Below are positions 42,468 to 60,480 of a stretch of 64,000 nt of DNA, piece by piece. Position numbers and translations under genes: made by a program. Every line of letters begins with the position of its first letter. The stretch's first letter is position 1. Origin of the DNA: Halichondria panicea (taxonomy: Eukaryota > Porifera > Demospongiae > Suberitida > Halichondriidae); contig NC_087387.1 in the NCBI RefSeq assembly GCF_963675165.1, positions 999,001 to 1,063,000 of the forward strand. The letters run 5' to 3'. Under the pieces are notes generated by a model that saw only the letters and a list, made by a program, of their open reading frames with translations, had not been told where the DNA came from and searched no databases.

Positions 42468-44626
42468 CTAGTACAGCTGACATTGATGATGTCTCTTTAG
42501 TGCACAAATAGTTTCTGTTTTGAGGGTCATGAATTGTTTTGATTTCTTTAGTAGGTAACTGAGCCGAGATAGTAATGATCGTGGGGGAGTGGTTACTGCT
42601 TGTGAGGGGGTGGTTTGAGGTGTGGGTGTGGTCTCAGCTAGCAGAGAGGTGGAGCTGAGGTATAGTCCTTTAGTGAGGAGCAGGTTAGTTACTCTGTTCT
42701 TGCCAACACGATCATAGTAGATATCGACGACACCAACTTGTAGCCCGGATGGTTTCCTGGTAACCTTGGCAAACACCTGTAGTCACATTTAAGCAAGCAT
42801 GAACAAAATGCACACACTATAAAACACATACTATATACACAATTTACAAAGTCTACAGTTTTAGTTCTACTTATAGGCACTTATTATCAGACGGTGGGGG
42901 GACTAAGTGCAACCACAAAAAGTTCCTTCTAAACTGCAGCTACTTCACAGAAGCCTTTCGCTACACTATATTCACCATTTTGTGTCGTAGGTGTTTCCAT
43001 AGTAGCTGTTTGTCCAGTGGGAACCATTCCTCTCCGTGATTGAATGTTGAGTAGAGGCCGTCAATAGCCGTGGGGAGGGACCACGCCCACTCTCAGTCCG
43101 TGGGGGAGCTTGTAGAGGAGTGACACACTGTGCATCGTTGAGCCACAATCTATCAGCTCCAGTGTAGCCTGAGGTTGTATACACACAGGTGGGGAGATAA
43201 CAAGCAAATGATCAAATGATTGTGTAATCATGTTTGTCTATATAATGTAGCTTCCCCCGAGTATTGTCATTTGTAACTTTAGAAGCAATTATCTAGAAGT
43301 GCCTAGAAATTCAGTCTATTCAGGCTACACAGTTTATAGACTATGGAAGAGGACGTTGAAGGATAATGGCTATAAGTGGCTCTATTGAGCAACAGGCACA
43401 CCCACTCACCTGTCCAATGTAGTGTGGTCGATTGACCTCTGTCACTCTAGCTCTTCTGTAGAAGCCATCCTCTTCTCTCTCTTGAGTGCCTCCAACACTC
43501 ACAAGCACAGCACAATACAGTCCAACCATCAACTGCAGAATGTTCCGTATAAAAAGCCATCCATGAATGCACATGCTCAAAGCAACATGTAACTCTTCTG
43601 CCTCTCACAACATGTACCTTATATACAGAGAAACCTCTGACACATTTAAGCACACTAGTTGACAATGAACTGTCGTCCCTAAACTTACTTTTCTACACCA
43701 ACTAAATACAATGCGCACTAAATTTAATGGACAATAAATTATCTACAAAGGGACAATATTAATGTCTTGAATAATAAAATGATAGGGCCAAGGTAGTTTG
43801 ACTGACCTTGCCTCTGCTCATAGTGTTGGGGTCACTGGTGGTCATGGCAACTGATAGCTCCTCCAGGTCATGCTCTGGGTACTCAGCCAGCTGTATCCAA
43901 ACACGGTCAGGACTGTTCACATGCAGTACTTGCAATGACATCGTTGACAATTGGTCTCCTTGTGTCGGACAATAATAGCGTATCCATTGTAGGATCTTTG
44001 GGTGACGGTTCGTCTATAGTGGTGTCCATTGGATGTGCTCTACTAGTGACCTCTGTGAACCTTGTCTCGGCAGCACAAGCACACGGCAATTTTCCAGCCA
44101 TACATTCGGCCAAATACTGCAGAGAGTTGTCTTGCGTTGCTATGACTTCATCACTTTGCTGCCGTGTGGTGTCTTGTGATACAACGGTTTCTATCGTAAT
44201 ATTTTCAGGGATGTCTTGCATTTCTCTGGCTTCATTATCTGGGGGGAAGGGCTGCTCTTGTACATCAAATGTAGCTTGCTGTGTAATGAACGTGGCTTCT
44301 GCTGCTAATGCTTGAGACATCATCACCTGTTTGTTGAGCTCACAAACTAGGGACTGGGCCGTGTAGAGGTCAAATGGTTCATCTTCAGAGCTTGGTTGGT
44401 CATCAGTGGGTACCGGTACTTCATCTTGTTCATTGAGATTGTCACTTTTAGTGAGGTTATTGAGATCTGATTGATAGTGGAGTCTTGCAAGCAGTGGCTC
44501 TGCTCTCTCTGTAGTTGTATAATGGGTCCATGCAACTGATGCAGCTTCAGATACAGAGTGTGCTAGGTACTCTTGTAATAAGATGGTAAAGATCCTCATA
44601 ACACAATCACAAAAGATCTTTCCCAA
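42468..44626 (-). CDS. Tudor-domain-like gene, fullest copy (copy 4)
   Basis: Exons, last to first: 42468-42776, 42976-43168, 43410-43532 and one ending at 43807, all with GT/AG borders. The protein reads as an extended Tudor domain: VNSPDRVWIQL with a HDLEEL helix, GLYCAVLVS and FYRRARV strands, ELIDCGSTMHSV (the usual DYGN position reads DCGS), GEEW, and VGVVDIYYD with NLLLTKGL as the staphylococcal-nuclease-like half. Tudor proteins of this type commonly act in germline small-RNA (piRNA) complexes. Two problems remain. The frame must change between LPHGLR and SLPTAIDGLYS in 42976-43168. The link between the acidic first exon (43907-44626) and the Tudor exon is also out of frame unless an intron ends at the TATAG before ACGAAC near 44010. 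Twelve bases holding the usual ATG are deleted near 44570, so initiation would need an upstream Met. Possibly a pseudogene. Confidence 0.5.
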
Positions 44627-44737
44627 AATTGGCAGTGTAGGCCAGTAAAGATCGTCAGTAGAGCTAACTGTTTTTCAAGTCAATAATCACACAAAATACA
44701 GATTTGCTACTGCCCACACACACAAAATAATAATACA

Positions 44738-46945
44738 CTAAAAGATAACAACAGAGTCTACACTGCGCACATACACAAAACCATCACTGTCCACAGCTAC
44801 TCCACAAGGATAAGTGATATGATCATTACCAAATGATGTGACAAACTGACCGTTTTTAGTGAACACTGACACACGCTTGTTAGTATACTCAGCAACATAA
44901 ACAAAACCAGTGACACACACACCATAAGGGCCAAGCAGATCTCCTTGTCCACTTCCTTTCTTTCCAATCGAGCGAATAAACCGACCATCCATAGTGAGCA
45001 CTTGAACACGATGATTACTACAGTCAGTGACATACATCATTTGTTCATTGTCCACTGCAACATCCTCTGGTTGGTTAAAATGTCCATTACCAGTTCCCTT
45101 TGAACCAATCTGCTTGACTGGCTCCAGCTCTGTTGTCAACACTTGGACTCTGTGATTTTGATCGTCGCACACAAACACTTGATCACCAGCGACTGCTATC
45201 CCTCGAGGACAGTTGAGTTCCTTTGGACCACTTCCAATCGTCCCAAACCTCTTCAGCAGATCTCCTCTTTTGTTGAACTTGTACACACAGTTTTTGCTGC
45301 TATCACAGACATAGATGTTGTCCTCCTTGTCTACTGCCACACCACAGATACTGCCAAACCCATGCTTTGATTTGCTGATGCTTTGAATTTGTTTTGCTTT
45401 CTTGTCAAACACCAAAACATCACCGCTACCGTCAATTACAATCAGTTCTTCTGATGAGTTGAATACCATATATCGAGGGTTTTTGATTCCTCTTATCACC
45501 CTCACTGGTTTGTCTAGCTTGGTGGGGGGGGGTATTTTGATGAACACAGAGAAGGGGCTTCCTGGAATAGGCTGATCGTCCACTGAGATCAGGAGGTGGT
45601 ATCGACCACGTACCCTTGGGGTGTACTCAACACTGTACACTCCATCCCTCACAGGCACTGCTTGCAATTGTTGAGATGATTCATCAACTAGCGATTTTAG
45701 AGTCACTTTAGTTTTTGAAGAACATTTTCGTGGCTGGTGTGTATTGATTGAAAAGCAAGCAGGATTATCGATTTCAGCATTTTTAGCTCCATCTCCTTCC
45801 ACAGTGCACTTTGTTGGATCCACTTTAGTACCGTCATACACAAAAACGTTCTTCACGCACAACAAATTCTTGAGATCTTCACAAACAAAAATTTCAACTC
45901 CAAAATCATCTTTCTCCACTGGATCAGGATTGGCTGCTTCCTTCTCTCGCTTCACCACCTCGGCATCGATTCGACTCACCACCTGCTCTTGCATCGTAAT
46001 CAGTTCTTCATCACTTGCATTCTTCAGTGTACGCTCTACAGAGTCAATCAAACTCTGAGCAGTGCCCAGGGACAGGCCCAGACCCTTCTCTTGAATCGTC
46101 AGCTTCTCCATTTTTGAATCAGCCAAAGCAGAAGATTCTAGTAAAACACGGACCTTGCATTGATTGAGAATATTGTGTAGCTCCTGGAACTTGGCATTCA
46201 CTTGTCTCTCTGTCAGTTCTTTCTGGACCTGGATCTTCTGTTTAGTTCCTTTCACTTGATTCACAGCTGTGCTCAGATCAGGCAGTAGGTTCTTGAGTGG
46301 GAAGAGGTGCTCAGTCAGCTTTTTGCGAGTTGCGGGGGCGGCTTTCTTTACAAATTCGTAATTGTGTCCAGCGTGTTCAATAACGATACAGTCTCGACAG
46401 ATGAGCTTGTTGCAATCGAAACAGAAAATCTTTTTCGGCTCTTTGTGATCTTCACATTTTGGGGGTGGTGGGCTTTCGAATGTTAGTTCTTTGACTCTGC
46501 CCTGTTTGAGCTCGTCCAGAGTGGAGACGATATGTGTAGCAAACAGGGATTTCATACGCTGATGAGATCTTACACAATTCTCACAGATGAACTGGACACA
46601 CTGTCGGCAGAATGCAGTGGCCTTTCCCCCAGAGCACACTTCACAGGTGGTCTCCAACTTGCCATGGGCTTTCTCCATCCTCGAGTGGAGTGCTTTCATC
46701 CGGTTGATGAAGAACGCAGTGGGCAGTCTGTCTGGGTTGTTGTCTGGCAATAGAGTGGGCTCACGACAGTCGGGGCAGGGGAACGGCTGGTTGGGTCGGT
46801 AGCGACTGGAGAGTGTGAGGATGCATTGCTTGCAGTAGTAGTGACAACAAGGGAGCAGCTTTGGCTCCTGGTAGTGGTCATGACAGATGCCACAGGTCAC
46901 TTCTTGCTCGAGATCAGCAACAACTGGATCAGGTCCTTCGGCCAT
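44738..46945 (-). CDS. TRIM-NHL protein T8
   Basis: Intact 735-residue intronless TRIM-NHL protein starting MAEGPDP. The B-box 1 tail is CVRSHQRMKSLFATH. The filamin domain is class beta with VKNVFVYDGTKVDP, almost the same as in T3. A G-run expansion at about 45526-45533 adds one proline (IPPPTKL). Blade-loop residues: GS with IVIDGS (1), SSKN (2), DQ (3), CS (4), EYTNK (5), SVD (6), with entry loops NC (3), Q (4), LGPY (5) and YPC (6). Tudor copy 4 is downstream and MCM6 copy 4 upstream. Confidence 0.9.
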   Translation of the reverse strand: MAEGPDPVVADLEQEVTCGICHDHYQEPKLLPCCHYYCKQCILTLSSRYRPNQPFPCPDCREPTLLPDNNPDRLPTAFFINRMKALHSRMEKAHGKLETTCEVCSGGKATAFCRQCVQFICENCVRSHQRMKSLFATHIVSTLDELKQGRVKELTFESPPPPKCEDHKEPKKIFCFDCNKLICRDCIVIEHAGHNYEFVKKAAPATRKKLTEHLFPLKNLLPDLSTAVNQVKGTKQKIQVQKELTERQVNAKFQELHNILNQCKVRVLLESSALADSKMEKLTIQEKGLGLSLGTAQSLIDSVERTLKNASDEELITMQEQVVSRIDAEVVKREKEAANPDPVEKDDFGVEIFVCEDLKNLLCVKNVFVYDGTKVDPTKCTVEGDGAKNAEIDNPACFSINTHQPRKCSSKTKVTLKSLVDESSQQLQAVPVRDGVYSVEYTPRVRGRYHLLISVDDQPIPGSPFSVFIKIPPPTKLDKPVRVIRGIKNPRYMVFNSSEELIVIDGSGDVLVFDKKAKQIQSISKSKHGFGSICGVAVDKEDNIYVCDSSKNCVYKFNKRGDLLKRFGTIGSGPKELNCPRGIAVAGDQVFVCDDQNHRVQVLTTELEPVKQIGSKGTGNGHFNQPEDVAVDNEQMMYVTDCSNHRVQVLTMDGRFIRSIGKKGSGQGDLLGPYGVCVTGFVYVAEYTNKRVSVFTKNGQFVTSFGNDHITYPCGVAVDSDGFVYVRSVDSVVIF

Positions 46946-47638
46946 CGTTAGTTAAGATCTGGGGAATGCATTCGTACAACATTTATAAAAGCATGAAACT
47001 ATTCTAATATAAAATTAAATAGCAACTTCCCTAGACATTGAGTATACAAGAATGTTGAATCTGTGAATAATAGTTTGTACTAAGTGATCAATTAGGTCAA
47101 GCTAAGCTAGACCTCTGCAGCTAGTTGAAAAAACGGGTACCAGAAAAAACTTACCTACTATTTATAAGAACTTCCTAGATCCTTTAATTTCAACAATTAC
47201 ACAAGCCTTTGTTTTGCATGTACCTTGTACTGGTACATGCTACGCCCATTACACAATGTTATAAATCTGACCAGATACGCCCACTTTTTTGTTTCAACAC
47301 TGGCCCACACTTTCTTCAATATGAAAGTACATGTACATGTACAACAATTCTACACAACTTGGTAGCAACATTGATATCTCCCTGATCACTGGGCATGAGA
47401 TGCCTTGATCCCAGGCCACACTGAAGATAGAGGCCTTGTAGGAGGCTAGGGATGCTTCTATTAAAAGCTGTCTTGGTATCTTTCAATCAATTTAAAATTA
47501 TAATTATCAGCGTACTAGGTACACAAATATTGAGGAATGCATAATTATAAGTATGTGTTCAATACATGTACATGTATATAACTGGTAAAAATGTTTGCCA
47601 AGTTTATAAGTCGTTGAACAAAATAATGTTCGATGTGT
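46946..47638. other. TRIM-MCM6 spacer, unit 4
   Basis: No gene. Homologous to 3314-4012, with the TATA-like leader block. The TACATGTACATGTA palindrome near 47330 is shortened by one TGTA unit. Confidence 0.55.
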
Positions 47639-51058
<3,420 letters not shown>

Positions 51059-51509
51059 TGTCTTGCATTGCTATGACTTCATCGCTTTGCTGCCATGTGG
51101 TGTTTTGTGATACAACGGTTTCTATCGTAATATTTTCTGGGATGTCTTGCACTTCTCTGGTTTCATCCTCTGGGGGGAGGGGCTGCTCTTGTACCTCAAA
51201 TGTAGCTTGCTGTGTAATGAACGTGGCTTCTGCTGCTAATGCTTGAGACATCATCACCTGGTTTTTGAGCTCACAAACTAGGGACTGGGCCGTGTAGGGG
51301 TCAAATTGTCCATCTTCAGAGCTTGGTTGGTCATCAGTGGGTACTGGTACTTCATCTTGTTCATTGAGATTGTCACTTTTAGTGAGGTTATTGAGATCTG
51401 ATTGATAGTGGAGTCTCACAAGCAGTGGCTCTGCTCTCTCTGTAGTTGTGTAATGGGTCCATGCAACTGATGCAGCTTCAGATACAGAGTGTGCTAGGTA
51501 CTTGTCCAT
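51059..51509 (-). pseudogene. Tudor-like gene copy 5 (5' exon only)
   Basis: ATG at 51507-51509 (MDKYLAHS). The frame is open through the acidic region to EVIAMQDN near 51060, where it runs into the inverted MCM6 fragment. The Tudor exon and everything 3' of it are absent. Confidence 0.5.
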
Positions 51510-51684
51510 TTTCACTTGTAATAAGATGGTAAAGATCCTCATAACACAATCACAAACAATCTTTCCCAAAATAGGCAGCAGGCAGGTAAAGATCGTCAGT
51601 AGAAATAACTGCTTCTCAATCAAAAGTAAATTATTACATACACATAAAACACAGATTGCTACTGCCCACACACACAAATAATAA

Positions 51685-53835
51685 CTAAAATATAACAACA
51701 GATCTGCCACTGCACACATAAACAAAACCATCACTGTCCACAGCTACTCCATAAAGATCAGTGATATGACCATTACCAAATGATGTGACAAACTGACCGT
51801 CTTTAGTGAACACTGACACACACTTGTTATCACGATCAGCAACATAAACAAAACCAGTGACACACACACCACAAGGGTCAGACAGATTTCCTTGACCATT
51901 TCCTTTCTTTCCAATCGAGCGAATAAACCGACCATCCATAGTGAGCACTTGAACACGATGATTATAATAGTCAGTGACATACACCATTTGTTCATTGTCC
52001 ACTGTGACATCCTCTGGTCCGTTAAAATGTCCATTACCAGTTCCGAATGAACCAATCTGCTTGACTGGCTCCAGCTCTGTCGTCAACACTTGGACTCTGT
52101 GATTATTCTGATCGCACACAAACACTTGATCACCAGCGACTGCTATCCCTCGAGGGAAGTTGAGTTCCTTTGGACCACTTCCCTTCGTCCCAAACCTCTT
52201 TAGCAGATCTCCTCTTTTGTTGAACTTGTACACACAGTGTTTTCTGCTATCACAGGCATAGATGTTGTCTTCCTTGTCTACTGCCACACCAGAGATACCG
52301 CCAAACCCATGCTTTGATTTGCTGATACTTTGAATTTGTTCTCCTTTTTTGTCAAACACCAAAACATCACCTCTAAAGTCAGTTACAATCAGTTCTTCTG
52401 ATGAGTTGAATACCATATACCGAGGGTTGTTGATTCCTCTTATCACCCTCACTGGTTTGTCCAGGGGTATTTTGACGAACACAGAGAAGGGGCTTCCTGG
52501 GATAGGCTGATCGTCCACTGAGATCAAGAGGTGGTGTCGACCACGTACCCTAGGGGTGTACTCAACGCTGTACACTCCACCCCTCACAGGCACTGCTTGC
52601 AATTGTTGGGTCGATTGATCAACTAGCGATTTCAGTACTGCTTGTGGTTTGCCTTGTTTTGAACTGATATAGACATTCAGATTTGCACATTTGTCAACTT
52701 CAGCCATCTTCACACCATCACCCCTCACAGAAGGATAAACTACAACATTGTTCTCACACAACTTCTTGAGATCCTCACAAACAAACACTTCAACTCCAAA
52801 ATCATCTTTCTCCACTGGATCAGGATTGGCTGCTTCCTTCCCTCGCTTCACCACCTCGGCATCGATTCGACTCACCACCTGCTCTTGCATCGTAATCAGT
52901 TCTTCATCACTTGCATTCTCCAGTGTACGCTCTACAAAGTCAATCAAACTCTGAGCAGTGCCCAGGTACAGGTCCAGACCCTTCTCTTGAATCGTCAGCT
53001 TCTCCATTTTTGAATCAGCCAAAGCAGAAGATTCTCGTAAAACACGAACCTTGCATCGATCGAGAATATCGTGTAGCTCCTGGAACTTGGCATTCACTTG
53101 TCTCTCTGTCAGTTCTTTCTGGGCCTGGATCTTTTGTTTAGTTCCTTTCACTTGATTCACAGCGGTGCTCAGATCAGGCAGTAGGTTCTTGAGTGGGGAG
53201 AGGTGCTCTGTCAGCATTTTGTGAATTGCGGGGGCGGCTTTTTTTACAAACTCTGACTTGTGGTCACGGTGATCGAACACAGCACAGTCTCGACAGATGA
53301 GCTTGTCACAATCAAAACAGAAAATCTTTTTTAGCTCCTCGTGATCTTCGCATTTTGGGGGTGGTGGGCTTTCGAATGTTAGTTCTTTCACTCCGCCCTG
53401 TTTGAGCTCGTCCAGAGTGGAGATAGTATGTCCGGCAAATACTTTCATTTTATGAGACTTCACACAATCGTCACAGATAAAACTGACACACTGTCGGCAG
53501 AATGCAGTGGCCTTTCCCCCAGAGCACATTTCGCAGGTGGTCTCTAACTTGCCGTGGGCTTTCTCCATCCTCGAGTGGAGTGCTTTCATCCGGTTGATGA
53601 AGAACGCAGTAGTCAGTCTGTCAGGGTTGTTGTCTGGCAATAGAGTGGGCTCACGACAGTCGGGGCAGGGGAACGGCTGGTTGGGTCGGTAGCGACTGGA
53701 GAGTGTGAGGATGCATTGCTTGCAGTAGTAGTGACAACAAGGGAGCAGCTTTGGCTCCTGGTAGCGGTCATGACAGATGCCACAGGTCACTTCTTGCTCG
53801 AGATCAGCAACAACTGGATCAGGTCCTTCGGCCAT
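51685..53835 (-). CDS. TRIM-NHL protein T9
   Basis: Intact 716-residue intronless TRIM-NHL protein. B-box 1 is the T4 type (CVKSHKMKVF). B-box 2 is the rare DKLICRDCAVFDHRDHKS variant otherwise found only in T7. The filamin domain is class alpha with VYPSVRGDG. The linker before NHL is short by three residues (KIPLDKP for KIPPTKLDKP). Blade-loop residues: FR (1), SRKH with ACDS (2), QN (3), YY (4), DRDNK (5), SGR (6), with entry loops GG (2), NF (3), G (4), DPC (5) and DLY (6). Confidence 0.9.
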   Translation of the reverse strand: MAEGPDPVVADLEQEVTCGICHDRYQEPKLLPCCHYYCKQCILTLSSRYRPNQPFPCPDCREPTLLPDNNPDRLTTAFFINRMKALHSRMEKAHGKLETTCEMCSGGKATAFCRQCVSFICDDCVKSHKMKVFAGHTISTLDELKQGGVKELTFESPPPPKCEDHEELKKIFCFDCDKLICRDCAVFDHRDHKSEFVKKAAPAIHKMLTEHLSPLKNLLPDLSTAVNQVKGTKQKIQAQKELTERQVNAKFQELHDILDRCKVRVLRESSALADSKMEKLTIQEKGLDLYLGTAQSLIDFVERTLENASDEELITMQEQVVSRIDAEVVKRGKEAANPDPVEKDDFGVEVFVCEDLKKLCENNVVVYPSVRGDGVKMAEVDKCANLNVYISSKQGKPQAVLKSLVDQSTQQLQAVPVRGGVYSVEYTPRVRGRHHLLISVDDQPIPGSPFSVFVKIPLDKPVRVIRGINNPRYMVFNSSEELIVTDFRGDVLVFDKKGEQIQSISKSKHGFGGISGVAVDKEDNIYACDSRKHCVYKFNKRGDLLKRFGTKGSGPKELNFPRGIAVAGDQVFVCDQNNHRVQVLTTELEPVKQIGSFGTGNGHFNGPEDVTVDNEQMVYVTDYYNHRVQVLTMDGRFIRSIGKKGNGQGNLSDPCGVCVTGFVYVADRDNKCVSVFTKDGQFVTSFGNGHITDLYGVAVDSDGFVYVCSGRSVVIF

Positions 53836-54537
53836 CGTTAGTTAAGATCTGGGGAATGCATTTGTACAACATTTATAAAAGCATGAAACTATTCTAATAT
53901 AAAAATTAAATAGCAACTTCCCTAGAAATTGAGCATACAAGAATGTTGAATCTGTGAATAATAGTTTGCACTAAGTGATCAATTAGGTCAAGCTAAGCTA
54001 GACCTCTGCAGCTAGTTGAAAAAACGGGTACCCGAAAAAACTTACCTACTATTTATAAGAACTTCCTAGATCCTTTAATTTCAACAATTACAAGCCTTTA
54101 ATTAATTAGTTTTGCATGTACCTTGTACTGGTACATGCTACGCCCATTACACAATGTTATAAATCTGACCAGATACGCCCACTTTTTTGTTTCAACACTG
54201 GCCCACACTTTCTTTCAATATGAAAGTACATGTACATGTATGTACAACAATTCTACACAACTTGGTAGCAACATTGATATCTCCCTGAGCACTGGGCATG
54301 AGATGCCTTGATCCCAGGCCACACTGAAGATGGATGCCTTGTAGGAGGCTAGGGATGCTTCTATTAAAAGCTGTCTTGGTATCTTTCAATTTAAAACTAT
54401 AATTATCAGCGTACTAGGTACACAAATATTGAGGAATGCATAATTATAAGTATGTGTTCAATACATGTACATGTATATAACTGGTAAAAATGTTTGCCAA
54501 GTTTATAAGTCGCTGAACAAAATAATGTTCGATGTGT
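53836..54537. other. TRIM-MCM6 spacer, unit 5
   Basis: No gene. Homologous to 3314-4012, including the TTAATTAATTAG stretch and TATA-like leader block. Confidence 0.55.
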
Positions 54538-59784
<5,247 letters not shown>

Positions 59785-59825
59785 CTGTGGGTGAATAAGT
59801 TGACACATTATCACTCAAAAAATAC

Positions 59826-60305
59826 TTCGGCCAAATACTGCAGAGAGTTGTCTTGCGTTGCTATGACTTCATCACTTTGCTGCCATGTGGTGTCTTGTGA
59901 TACAACGGTTTCTATCGTAATATTTTCAGGGATGTCTTGCATTTCTCTGGCTTCATCATCTGGGGGGCCGGGGAGGGGCTGCTCTTGTACCTCAAATGTA
60001 GCTTGCTGTGTAATGAACGTGGCTTCTGCTGCTAATGCTTGAAACATCATCACCTGTTTGTTGAGCTCACAAACTAGGGACTGGGCCGTGTAGAGGTCAA
60101 ATTGTACATCTTCAGAGCTTGGTTGGTCATCAGTGGGTACTGGTACTTCATCTTGTTCATTGAGATTGTCACTTTTAGTGATGTTATCCAGATCTGATTG
60201 ATAGTGGAGTCTCGCAAGCAGTGGCTCTGCTCTCTCTGTAGTTGTATAATGGGTCCATGCAACTGATGCAGCTTCAGATACAGAGTGTGCTAGGTACTTG
60301 TCCAT
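59826..60305 (-). pseudogene. Tudor-like gene copy 6 (5' exon only)
   Basis: ATG at 60303-60305 (MDKYLAHS). The frame is open through the acidic region to YLAE and fuses to MCM6 intron as VFFE near 59826, the same breakpoint as at 21612. It carries the PGPPDDE insertion also seen in copy 2. Confidence 0.5.
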
Positions 60306-60480
60306 TTTCACTTGTAATAAGATGGTAAAGATCATCATAACACAATCACAAACGATCTTTCCCAAAATAGGCAGCAGGCAGGTAAAGATCATCAGTAGAA
60401 CTAACTGCTTCTCAATCAAAAGTAAATTATTACATACACATAAAACACAGATTGCTACTGCCCACACACACAAATAATAA

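Noticed and set aside
42124-42507. 127-residue minus-strand ORF as a separate gene
   Set aside because: No start context or recognisable domain. It overlaps the Tudor gene end and is more likely 3' UTR or an alternative terminal reading frame.
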